Below, one piece after another: positions 23,020-33,604 of a stretch of 64,000 nucleotides of DNA. How positions within the stretch are numbered: position 1 is the stretch's first letter; each line of letters starts with the position of its first letter. Under the pieces are notes generated by a model. The model ran no database searches. It was given only the letters and a program-made list of their open reading frames with translations, and was not told the DNA's origin. This stretch comes from Archivesica marissinica (lineage: Eukaryota; Mollusca; Bivalvia; Venerida; Vesicomyidae): NCBI GenBank assembly GCA_014843695.1, contig CM026404.1, positions 5,721,766-5,785,765 on the forward strand, given 5' to 3'. The translations under genes were made by a program, and so were the position numbers.

Positions 23020-24535
23020 TGTAGTGTGGATGCCATGTATTGTGGATGCCATGTATTGTGGATGGCATGTATTGTGGATGCCATGTATTGTAGATGTCAT
23101 GTATTGTGGATTCCATGTATTGTGGATGCCATGTATTGTGGATTCCATGTATTGTGGATGGCATGTATTGTGGATGCCATGTATTGTAGATGTCATGTAT
23201 TGTGGATGTCATGTATTGTAGATGTCATGTATTGTGGATGCCATGTATTGTGGATGCCATGTATTGTGGATGTCATGTATTGTAGATGTCATGTATTGTG
23301 GATGCCATGTATTGTGGATGCCATGTATTGTGGATGGCATGTATTGTGGATGCCATGTATTATAGATGTCATGTATTGTGGATGTCATGTATTGTAGATG
23401 TCATGTATTGTGGATGCCATGTATTGTGGATGCCATGTATTGTAGATGTCATGTATTGTAGATGTCATGTATTGTGGATGTCATGTATTGTGGATGCCAT
23501 GTATTGTGGATGTCATGTATTGTGGATGCCATGTATTGTGGATGCCATGTATTGTGGATGCCATGTATTGTGGATGCCATGTATGTAGATGTCATGTATT
23601 GTGGATGCCATATATTGTGGATGCCATGTATTGTGGATGCCATGTATTGTGGATGTCATGTATTGTGGATGCCATGTATTGTAGATGTCATGTATTGTGG
23701 ATGTCATGTATTGTGGATGTCATGTATTGTGGATGCCATGTATTGTGGATGCCATGTATTGTAGATGTCATGTATTGTGGATGTCATGTATTGTGGATGC
23801 CATGTATTGTAGATGTCATGTATTGTGGATGTCATGTATTGTGGATGCTTTGTGGATGCCATGTATTGTGGATGCCATGTATTGTGGATGTCATGTATTG
23901 TGGATGCCATGTATTGTAGATGCCATGTATTGTGGATGCCATGTATTGTAGATGTCATGTATTGTGTATGCCATGTATTGTGGATGCCATGTATTGTGGA
24001 TGTCATGTATTGTGGATGCCATGTATTGTGGATGCCATGTATTGTGGATGTCATGTATTGTGGATGTCATGTATTGTGGATGCCATGTATTGTGGATGTC
24101 ATGTAGTGTGGATGGCATGTATTGTGGATGCCATGTACTGTGGATGCCATGTATTGTATTGTGGATGCCATGTATTGTGGATGTCATGTATTGTGGATGT
24201 CATGTATTGTAGATGTCATGTATTGTGGATGGCATGTATTGTGGATTCCATGTATTGTGGATGTCATGTATTGTGGATGCCATGTATTGTGGATGGCATG
24301 TATTGTATTGTGGATGGCATGTATTGTGGATGCCATGTATTGTATTGTGGATGGCATGTATTGTGGATGCCATGTATTGTATTGTGGATGGCATGTATTG
24401 TATTGTGGATGGCATGTATTGTGGATGGCATGTATTGTATTGTGGATGGCATGTATTGTGGATGCCATGTATTGTGGATGGCATGTATTGTGGATGGCAT
24501 GTATTGTGGATGGCATGTATTGTGGATGCCATTTA
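23020..24535. repeat. 16-bp minisatellite, about 94 copies
   Basis: The unit is ATTGTGGATGCCATGT, with variants (GTAGATGTC, GGATGGC, GGATTCC). Because 16 is not a multiple of 3, frames on both strands stay open; none is a gene. From about 24150 onward a 21-bp variant (TATTGTATTGTGGATGGCATG) is interspersed. Confidence 0.97.
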
Positions 24536-24856
24536 TGTTAATTGGATATTAACGTTGGTTTCATGACTGTTAAATAAATATATATGATTCATAGATAGTT
24601 TTATTTAAAATAATTAAAAGCTCAATAAATCAAAAGGATGATAGTTCATAATATGATAGACACATTAAATGTATAATGCTCTAGTTGCTATGGTGATGCA
24701 CTTATTTGCGACTGTTGCCCCTTTTTGATTGAATTGAAGACTGGAACATTTGTATCCAATAAAGTGACAGGTAGAGTCAATGACAGTTCAAACTACAGTT
24801 CAAACTACGGTATCTGCTAACTCAGGGTTACATTTTCACGTTGCTACTAACTAACA
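24536..24856. other. Unassigned AT-rich sequence
   Basis: Nothing is recognised. Confidence 0.4.
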
Positions 24857-25420
24857 GTTGTTACAACATCTACAGGCAATGTCACTTGACTGTGAAATTG
24901 CCTTGATTTACTTTAACGATACGATTTTCTATAATGCAACATTCTACATTAACGCTTAATCACTTTTTTTTTTATTTAAGTTTATTTAACGTCGCTACTG
25001 GTTTCCCATTTGAGCGACGGGCAGTTTACCTAACAACACCTTTCCTGGGCAGGCTCCAGCGGTTAACCAGTACTTGGTGCACCAACCTCCGTAAGAAACT
25101 GCCAACTGTTTCATATAAATGAGACACGGTCTGAGCGGGGCTCGAACCCGTGACCATCAGAGATGATAGTTTACAGTGGTATACATGTCAGCGACCTTAA
25201 CCACTCGACCATGGAGGCGGTTCAACGCTTAATCACTTACAGCATAGAACAATACTTATAATGCTGGACACCAGTGAACACAGTTGTTACAACATCTACA
25301 GACAATGTCACTTGACTGTGAAATTGCTTTGATTTACTCTAATGATATTATTTTCTATAATGCAACATTCTACATTAACGCTTAATCACTTACAGCATAG
25401 AACAATACTTATAATGCTGC
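24857..25420. repeat. Direct duplication, one copy interrupted by SINE B
   Basis: The sequence from GTTACAACATCTACAG to AATACTTATAATGCTG occurs at 24857-25264 with a SINE inserted, and at about 25285-25420 without it. The second copy preserves the pre-insertion sequence ACATTAACGCTTAATCACTT. Confidence 0.85.
24966..25223 (-). mobile_element. SINE B with 15-bp target-site duplication
   Basis: The complete minus-strand SINE B has a long-variable-arm tRNA head, a TTAACCGCTGGAGCC body, a tail (GTCGCTCAAATGGGAAACC) and a run of A. It is flanked by the 15-bp direct repeat AACGCTTAATCACTT (24951-24965, 25224-25238). This copy shows that SINE B ends in the same type of tail as SINE C. Confidence 0.9.
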
Positions 25421-25580
25421 TCCCATGACACCAGGGGACATTAATTAATATATAATTTGACCTCCGCTCTTCCCCTAAATATACAAACAAGCATATATTG
25501 CTTGTGTGAAATCCTCCTTGTAGAAAACAAGTTGATCGGCTTCCAAGCCTTACATGTGTTTCAGTGACTCATGGTAATAA

Positions 25581-25921
25581 TTAACTCTTTGCATGCTGGG
25601 TAAAACAAAAGCTATAAATAGTTTTATAGCATGTTTTAACAACTTATATTAATCACTCTCGTTGGCGCAGATGAAAGCGTAAATGTGGTTATTCGTGTGG
25701 GAGGAAAACCGGAGTACCCGGAGAAAACTCACCTGTCCGATCTGGCGACCACCGTACAATCTCACATTCAAATAATTGTAGCAGCCGACAATCCATTAAT
25801 ATATTTTTCTTATTTGTAATTGAAAACTCTGAAAATATGTCATGGAATTTCATTGTTTATGACACAATTCTAATGAAATTCCATGACATGTTTGACTGTT
25901 ATTTTCACCGCAAGAGTTCAG
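25581..25921 (+). mobile_element. PB-D MITE interrupted by a SINE D fragment
   Basis: The left end is TTAA-CTCTTTGCATGCTGGG. A minus-strand SINE D fragment occupies about 25634-25757. The MITE interior then resumes (GCAGCCGACAATCC, GAAAATATGTCATGG) and runs to CACCGCAAGAG. Confidence 0.55.
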
Positions 25922-26138
25922 GAGGATATCCAGCATTCCCTCTGTCTGAATGTTTGTTTGCACCACTTCTGTTGCCAATTGAAAAACATTGGAGCCAATT
26001 AAAAAACTTGGAGCCAACTAAGAGCCATATAGTTCACAAATAAATATTTGACAAAACATGTGCCAAAAAAAAGAAAAATGTTGCGCCAAATATTTTCGCC
26101 AATTCACAAAATTTAGTGCCAATATTTGTTTTTCACAA

Positions 26139-26505
26139 CTCATCACCATGGCTTCAATAATCACAACTCATCACCATGGCTTCAACAATCACAACTCATC
26201 ACCATGGCTTCAACAATCACAACTTATCACCATGGCTTCAACAATCACAACCCATCACCATGGCTTCAACAATCACAGCCCATCACCATGGCTTCAACAA
26301 TCACAACTCATCACCATGGCTTCAACAATCACAACCCATCACCATGGCTTCAACAATCACAACTCATCACCATGGCTTCAACAATCACAACTCATCACCA
26401 TGGCTTCAACAATCACAACCCATCACCATGGCTTCAACAATCACAACTCATCACCATGGCTTCAACAATCATAACTCATCACCATGGCTTCAACAATCAC
26501 AACTG
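26139..26505. repeat. 28-bp minisatellite, about 13 copies
   Basis: The unit is TCATCACCATGGCTTCAACA plus ATCACAAC. The three His/Asn/Ser-rich frames through it are artefacts. Confidence 0.95.
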
Positions 26506-26838
26506 AAAATGTTTGATACATGAAAATTGTTTGACCTAGTCATGATGTTTAAAGGTATTGTTTGGCAACATGAAACTGAAACATTTGCATATTCCGTGAA
26601 CATACTTCATTAATAATCGATTTCCGAAGTAAAATATGAGCTATAGATTATTGTACACTTAGTTACTTACTTGATTCAAATATTAACGGTAAAAACCTTC
26701 ACGAAAACTTACGAAGGCTTTGGTGGAGATTAATTTGTCTCAGTTTAATGTTGCCAAACAATATTGTAACAGTTTAGCAGAAATGAGGCAATTCAATGTA
26801 AATAGTTTGTTTGTTTATATTTGATGTGGTGTGTCAGG

Positions 26839-26925
26839 TTAACCCTTTCCTCCTTAGAAGCGCCTCTAAGTTGTTAAAACTTGCTTCGCAATCGTTGTAA
26901 AATAAACTAATTATTAAAACTCTTA
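26839..26925 (+). mobile_element. PB-E end fragment fused to SINE tail fragment
   Basis: TTAA-CCCTTTCCTCCTTAGAAG (26839-26860) looks like a PB-E terminus. It runs directly into a class 2 SINE tail (TTGCTTCGCAATCGTTGTAA). Confidence 0.5.
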
Positions 26926-27029
26926 CATGGTGATGTTTCCTGGCCCTCGCTACGCACCTTTGGCACGTTGTGTGTTTTCTTTTTCTTACGTTCACCCTGT
27001 TTGATTTATTTTCTTGGAAAAACCCTGCT

Positions 27030-27274
27030 TTAACCCTTTCAACACCACAGACCTCTAAATTGGCTTACAAAAAAGTGTAGATCCAGATGAGCCGGCTCAT
27101 GACGAGCCGTCTCATCAGAATCTGCACTTTTTTCAAGTAATATAACTATTTTTAGAGGAAAACAATACCCATTTTGATAAATGAACTGATCCAAATGTAA
27201 TTTTGTTATTAATTTATCGGTCTAAAAATATCATGGACCAGTCCATGTGAGTTACTTGGTGTTGAATGGGTTAA
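27030..27274 (+). mobile_element. PB-A MITE
   Basis: TTAA-bounded, CCCTTTCAACACCACAG to TTGGTGTTGAATGGG, with the central GGCTCATGACGAGCC hairpin. Confidence 0.85.
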
Positions 27275-27609
27275 TTCGTAGTGGAAGCTAATGCCAACTA
27301 CTGTTGTTCTTTCATCTTGGAAGCTGATTGTAATCAGTTGAATTGATTTGAATCCTCTGCCAGGAATAATAAACACCATGCTGCTAGCTGTTTATATTTT
27401 GTCTTCAAGAACAAATAAATACATGAGATATCAATCCGGCCTTGTAATATTGCAAACGATAATATAATAAGAATAAAACACCTGGAAATTAAGTGGAATA
27501 CATGCATAAATCTCACAAGCAGGTGCCTTCTTGAGCCAACTGAAGGCTGAAGAATACATTCCAATCAATGGAAATGGACAATGGGCAAACGAAAATGGTT
27601 AGTTTCGTT

Positions 27610-27830
27610 TATACAAATTTATTTTAGCTCGATTGCGAAACAAGTTCTCATAACTTATATTAATCACTCCCGAGACCTAATTCCTGATGGAATCCATCGC
27701 CACGAAGGAGAGAGAATAGGCATGTGGAATTTAAATGCCTTGCCCTAAGGGCACAATCGTAACGGCTCCAGTGGGGCTCAAACTCCGAGCCTTTCGCACA
27801 TGAAGCGAATGCGCTATCACGACTTCCACG
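27610..27830 (-). mobile_element. SINE A, inverted, head partly deleted
   Basis: The class 2 tail, GATTCCATCAGGAATTAGG body and most of the head are present. About 9 bases between the anticodon arm and the A box are missing. Confidence 0.8.
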
Positions 27831-27927
27831 ACAAAAATAGTTACAATTTATTGTACAAGATACAAGAAGCTTTTCACTAAGAACATTTAGCTAATAAGCT
27901 GTTTTCTCGATAAAAAAAAAAGTTTAA

Positions 27928-28172
27928 ACTTTATTTATTTTACAACGATTACGAAACAAGTTATAACAATTTATACTAATCACTTTCGTTGGTGTGGATG
28001 AAAGCGTATATGTGGCCATTCGTGTGGGAAGAAACCGGAGTACCCGGAGAAAACCCACCTGTCCGATCTGGCGACCACCGTACCATCTCATATACTTCCC
28101 GGTCCGAGGATCAAACCCGGGTTGCATTGGTGAGAAGCGAGCGCGCTAATCACTTCGCTAATCGGACAGCCA
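27928..28172 (-). mobile_element. SINE D (GTCCGATTAGCG head)
   Basis: On the minus strand the tRNA-like head has A box GATTAGCGAAGTGATT and B box GGGTTTGATCC. The body contains GGGTTTTCTCCGGGTACTCC, and it ends in a class 2 tail similar to SINE A (TTGTTTCGTAATCG). Confidence 0.75.
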
Positions 28173-28445
28173 AAGCGAAGGTTTTCCCGATAAACATAAT
28201 GTTAGATTATATGTTGCTTGTTCCTAACAGGGAACCAGTAATATATATATATATATTTTTGGCTTAAAAAGCCTTTTTCAAGGAAAACAAAAATCCGGCT
28301 AATTCATTTTCTTTAAGATCACCCTCTTAAGTCAAACAGCGAAGTAAAGTTGGTGTTTTATCATGAAAGCATTTACTAAAAATACTATCAAATTGAAATT
28401 AAAATAGCACCTGATATAAGACCATAAATATATTAATGTATAGAG

Positions 28446-28622
28446 CGTCAAACCTGTGTTGGTGGTCACCTCCATTAAGCAACCAACCTGTATTAAGCAG
28501 CCAATTACCAGATTCCCAATACGTTGTTTCCTTATATAGTTTGCTCTCTATTAGGCAGCCACCTGTGCTAAGCAGCCACTTTCTGTGAATCCCTTGGCTG
28601 GCTGCTTAAGACAAGTTTGACT
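28446..28622 (-). mobile_element. Pogo-like MITE
   Basis: Both ends are recognisable (TCAAACCTGTG left, GACAAGTTTGACTAG right) but the outermost CAGT/TA bases are eroded. The interior matches the other copies. Confidence 0.65.
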
Positions 28623-28641
28623 AGTTACAAAATGGAACATT

Positions 28642-29285
28642 TTAACCCATTCAACACAAATAACGGACATGGACTGATCCATATTTTTAGACCAATAATT
28701 TCATCAGAAAATTACATTTTGACTAGTCCATTTATATCAAAATGGGGTAATAGTAAAATTACCATATATTCCCAGCCATAAGTCGCTCTCGGCCACAAGT
28801 CGCAGGTTGAATTTTGGCTTGAAAATGCTAATTTTAAGCTGGATCCGTCGATAGGTCGAGGTACTTTGTGAACTTACCGGTATGACAATTGTTTTTCTCT
28901 CATTTTTAAATGAAACTGAGCTCAATTTGAGATATCTGGTTTACTTTATTCCATTACAAATCATAAAAAATACACTGATGCACAACAATAATTTATGAAG
29001 TGAGTTTATCAGCTTTTCTATGGTTTATAATGTACATATATGTGTTATAAATCTAATAAAACGACATAAATAAAGTTCCAACAAATAATAAAAAAATTAT
29101 TTTTTTCCAAATTTATTTTTCTTGTTTTTCATCCATAAGTCGACCTTGAACTTTCATCGCATTTCTGGACGAGAAAAGGTCGACTTATATGGTACTATTA
29201 AAATTATTAGCAAAAAGTGCAGATTTTCTTATGACATACACATTTTGCACACCTATTTAGAGGTCTGTAGTGTTGAAAAGGTTAA
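28642..29285 (-). mobile_element. PB-A MITE split by another element
   Basis: TTAA sites at 28642-28645 and 29282-29285 and both PB-A ends are present, but the interior is interrupted at about 28760-29194. The central hairpin is largely lost. Confidence 0.75.
28761..29193. mobile_element. Element with ACCATAT ... ATAAGTCG ends
   Basis: The ends ACCATATATTCCC...ATAAGTCG and CGACTTATATGGT are inverted relative to each other and lie inside a PB-A copy. The CCATA...ATAAG pattern resembles the ends of the element at 41355-41662. The superfamily is not assigned. Confidence 0.5.
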
Positions 29286-29654
29286 ACATATCCATGTTGA
29301 AGGTGAATATCGATCAATCTGTTGAAATTAATGTGCAATAATGAAAAATGTATTTTGCGGAAGTTGAGGAAATTGTTGTCAATTACGGTAAGTGTTTATG
29401 ATTGATGCTCTCAGCCACGCTGTTGACAGTGTTCATGAAGTTAATGTTCTATTATTATATCCTGAAATATTACATAATTTCTATAATAGTGCTTCATATT
29501 ATACACACTACCAATCTATCCTTAATGAATTATGCAGCTTACATGTGAAGCTGTGCAGGCTTTGAAGTGGGAACCATGGTTACAGGAAACTGATTGCAGA
29601 TTCATTTAAGATCTGCATTGATCATTGGTCTATCTCTTGCTGACAAAGTCAATG

Positions 29655-30018
29655 TTAACACGCCACCCTCTTATCTCATTTCATGTCAGTCAGGAAAGTG
29701 GGTAAAATTACTATTTTTTTAAATTTAGTGAGTGTGTTTTACATTTATTTATCGTCTCTACCGGTTGCCCATTAGAGCCAGAGTCTTCTTTTTTGCATAC
29801 ACTGTGTAAAGCACCGACACAAGACCTCGGTTTAAAGTCCCATCTGAAAGACTGTTGATTTTATTAGGGTCAGACGTGGAATCGAACCTGTGATCCCTGG
29901 ATTACCAGTCCAGCTTGTTAACCATTGGACTACAGACCGGCTCGTCAAGATTAACACGCCACCCTCTTATCTCATTTCATGTCAGTCAGGAAAGTGGGTA
30001 AAATTACTATTTTTTTTA
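29655..30018. repeat. 69-bp direct repeats flanking a SINE C
   Basis: The sequence TTAACACGCCACCCTCTTAT ... AAATTACTATTTTTTT occurs at 29655-29723 and again at 29951-30018, one on each side of a SINE C. Confidence 0.85.
29727..29944 (-). mobile_element. SINE C, internally deleted
   Basis: The minus-strand head (TAGTCCAATGG ... GGTTCGATTCC), partial body and tail are present; most of the region between the tail and TTTACACAGTG is missing. Confidence 0.8.
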
Positions 30019-30071
30019 TTTAATCATGTAATCTTTATAACACCATATAGTGACAGGCTGATGATGATGCT

Positions 30072-31440
30072 TATGATGATTTTATGTATAGTCTATTCTA
30101 ATGAATTCATTGTATGTATAGTCTATTTTAATGAATTCATTGTATGTATAGTCTATTCTAATGAATTCATTGTATGTATAGTCTATTCTAATGAATTCAT
30201 TGTATGTATAGTCTATTTTAATGAATTCATTGTATGTATAGTCTATTCTAATGAATTCATTGTATGTATAGTCTATTCTAATGAATTCATTTTATGTATA
30301 GTCTATTCTAATGAATTCATTTTATGTATAGTCTATTCAAATGAATTCATTGTATGTATAGTCTATTCTAATGAATTCATTGTATGTATAGTCTATTCTA
30401 ATGAATTCATTTTATGTATAGTCTGTTCTAATTAATTCATTTTATGTATAGTCTATTCTAATGAATTCATTGTATGTATAGTCTATTCTAATGAATTCAT
30501 TGTATGTATAGTCTATTCTAATGAATTCATTGTATGTATAGTCTATTCTAATGAATTCATTTTATGTATAGTTATTCTAATGAATTCATTTTATGTATAG
30601 ATTATTCTAATGAATTCATTTTATGTATAGTCTATTCAAATGAATTCATTGTATGTATAGTCTATTCTAATGAATTCATTGTATGTATAGTCTATTCTAA
30701 TGAATTCATTGTATGTATAGTCTATTCTAATGAATTCATTTTATGTATAGTCTATTCTAATGAATTCATTTTATGTATAGTCTATTCAAATGAATTCATT
30801 GTATGTATAGTCTATTCTAATGAATTCATTGTATGTATAGTCTATTCTAATGAATTCATTTTATGTATAGTCTATTCTAATGAATTCATTGTATGTATAG
30901 TCTATTCTGATTAATACATTTATGTATAGTCTATTCTAATTAATTCATTTTATGTATAGTCTATTCTAATGAATTCATTTTATGTATAGTCTATTCTAAT
31001 GAATTCATTGTATGTATAGTCTATTCTAATGAATTCATTGTATGTATAGTCTATTCTGATTAATACATTTATGTATAGTCTATTCTAATGAATTCATTGT
31101 ATGTATAGTCTATTGTAAATAATTCATTTTATGTATAGTCTATTGTAAATAATTCATTTTATGTATAGTCTATTCTGATTAATACATTTTAAGTATAGTC
31201 TATTGTAAATAATTCATTTTATGTATAGTAATCTAATTAATTGGTTTTAAGTATAGTCTATTCTAATTAGTTCATTTTAAATATAGTCTATTCTAAATTA
31301 ATTCATCTTAAGCATAGTCTATTCTCACGATTGCATTATATATATAGTCTATTCTAATAATGTCATATATGGATAGTCTATTTTACTGATTTCCTAAGCA
31401 TAGTCTATTCTAATGATTTAATTTTAAGCAAAGTCTACTC
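30072..31440. repeat. 30-bp minisatellite, about 45 copies, decaying at the 3' end
   Basis: The unit is GTATAGTCTATTCTAATGAA plus TTCATTGTAT. Each good unit carries the perfect 12-bp dyad AATGAATTCATT (an EcoRI site). Copies are near-identical to about 30900, then increasingly diverged through 31440. The decapeptide-repeat frames are artefacts of a 30-bp period. Confidence 0.97.
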
Positions 31441-31809
31441 TAGGAGATAATAGATGTACACTGTTCCTCATTACTAAACAGAATATAATATGCTTCTATC
31501 ATAATGAATACATAGTTCCCATGTGGCGTCATCATTCCTACTGTGGCTGCCATTTTGATTGGCAAAGTTTATCAGATATTATATATAATGCATAGTAGCG
31601 TCATTTTGTTTTCTTCACAAAATATTTATTTTTCATCCCGTAATTTTGTTTTCTTCACAAAATATTTATTTTTCATCCCATCACCATGGTTCATACATTG
31701 TTGGAAAGCTCTCAATGGACATATTTTTGTATCAATAACGAATAAGTAATAATTTACCTGTATATTAATATTTCAACTGTGAAAATAGACTTTCAAAATT
31801 AGGTGTAAG
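31441..31809. other. Short sequence with one 40-bp duplication
   Basis: TTTTGTTTTCTTCACAAAAT plus TATTTATTTTTCATCCC occurs twice in tandem near 31603-31680. Nothing else is seen. Confidence 0.5.
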
Positions 31810-32054
31810 TTAACCCTTTCAACACCACAGACCTCTAAATTGGCTTACAAAAAAGTGTAGATCCAGATGAGCCGGCTCGTGACGAGCCGTCTCATCAGGA
31901 TCTGCACTTTTTTCAAGTAATATAACTATTTTTAGAGAAAAAAATTACCCATTTTGATAAATGAACTGATCCAAATGTAATTTTGTTATTAATTTATTGG
32001 TCTAAAAATATCATGGACCAGTCCATGTGAGTTACTTGGTGTTGAAAGGGTTAA
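31810..32054 (+). mobile_element. PB-A MITE, intact
   Basis: Perfect TTAA at both ends, CCCTTTCAACACCACAG to GGTGTTGAAAGGG, with the palindromic centre GGCTCGTGACGAGCC. Confidence 0.88.
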
Positions 32055-32558
32055 GGTGTTATAATTTATAATCCATCATACATCATTGTCAAAAAAAAAA
32101 ATTAATATTTAAAAAGTGCATTTCAATACCTTTAAAATCATACAACATTTTATATTAAGAAACCAAAATTAATGAAGTTATTGCAATGAAAGAATTACTA
32201 GTAAAATCCTGAATTTGTCATTTATAAAACTTGCCAATCAAAATGGCTGTCAAAATAAGATCTTATCAGTGTTTTTGACTATTTTCACAGTGTTTTCATA
32301 GGCTGTGGGAACTATGTATTGAGCAATTCTGCTGAAATCCAAGGAATCTAAAACCTGCTGCTTTCATTTGTTATACCAGACTGATACTTGTGCACTAGTA
32401 TATTGCTTGACTCAGTCACAGGGGATATAGAAGTTGTATTGGTTTTCCATCCGTTACAAATTATGTATTGGTTTTCCATCCGTCACAAATTACGCGTTGT
32501 CTCGTACCAAATTGTGCACATTTAGCATAAAGAGATCTTACATAGGAATTAAGAGGAG
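32055..32558. other. Unassigned AT-rich sequence
   Basis: Only a short tandem duplication of TATTGGTTTTCCATCCGT near 32437-32490 is seen. Confidence 0.4.
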
Positions 32559-32789
32559 GAAGTCGTGATAGCGCAGTGGATGCGCGTTCGCTTCAGGTGC
32601 GAAAGGTCCGGAGTTCGAGCCCTACTGGGGCCGTTATGATTGTGCCCTTAGGCAAGGCATTTAAATTCCACATTGCCTCTTCTCTCTCCTTCATGGCGAT
32701 GGATTCCATCAGGAATGAGGTCTCGAGAGTGATTAATATAAGTTGAAATATCTTGTTTCGCAATAGAGCTAAAATAAATTTGTATAAAC
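32559..32789 (+). mobile_element. SINE A, well preserved
   Basis: The head has clean A and B boxes (GATAGCGCAGTGG, GAGTTCGAGCCC), followed by the GATTCCATCAGGAATGAGG body and class 2 tail. A probable short target duplication, TAAGAGGAG, flanks it (just before the head and after TATAAACTAAA). Confidence 0.88.
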
Positions 32790-33117
32790 TAAATAAGAGG
32801 AGACATTAAGTTACGCTTTGGTGTTCCTGAAGTATTGACATATATATTGAATATGTGTCCTCTACTCATCTTAAACTGCTGCATCATCCTTGACCTTATT
32901 TGTGTCTGCGATCACAATCAATGAGATCTTGTGTCAGGAATAAAAAAGCGGATCAATTTTAATAATGTGCCAGGGTCAAGCTTAGACGGGGTCAAGCTTA
33001 GACAGGTGAGCTATCTTTGGTCCTTCACTTGCAGTGTCCTTGGGCGATCAGACTGATCTAAACTGGAAATAAACTGGTAATTAACATACACCATACCAAA
33101 GCACTATGAAAGATGAT

Positions 33118-33360
33118 TTAACCCATTCAACACCAAGTAACTGACATGGACTGGTCCATGATATTTTTAGACCAATAAATTAATAACAAAATTACATTTC
33201 GATCAGTTCATTTATCAAAATGGGTAATTTTTTTCTAAAAATAGTTATATTACTTGAAAAAAGTGCAGATCCTGATGAGACGGCTCGTCACGAGCCGGCT
33301 CATCTGGATCTACACTTTTTTGTAAGCCAATTTAGAGGTCTGTGGTGTTGAAAGGGTTAA
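33118..33360 (-). mobile_element. PB-A MITE, intact
   Basis: TTAA at 33118-33121 and 33357-33360, both terminal repeats, and the GGCTCGTCACGAGCC hairpin. Confidence 0.88.
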
Positions 33361-33396
33361 TCTAATATTCTACATTTCTACTACTTGTGTTTTCTA

Positions 33397-33490
33397 TTAA
33401 CCCATTTCATTCTGGATACATTTAAAGCTTTTGCAAACAACATAGATCCAGATCAGCCACAGCGTGACATTGCGTGCTCATCAGGATCTA
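33397..33490 (+). mobile_element. PB-B MITE, right half missing
   Basis: The left end TTAA-CCCATTTCATTCTGG and first hairpin are present. The sequence then breaks into a SINE C fragment. Confidence 0.7.
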
Positions 33491-33604
33491 TGTAGTCCCA
33501 TCTGAAAGACTGTTAATTTTATTAGGGTCAGACGGAGGATCGAACTTGCGATCCCTGTATTACTAGTCTAAAGTGTTAGCCACTGGACTACAGATCCATC
33601 TGTG
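33489..33604 (-). mobile_element. SINE C head fragment
   Basis: Only the head and first part of the body remain (minus strand); the 3' tail is missing. Confidence 0.75.

Noticed and set aside
29890..30914. Frames with a ten-residue repeat (30 kb array)
   Set aside because: The first begins inside SINE sequence and both follow a 30-bp minisatellite.
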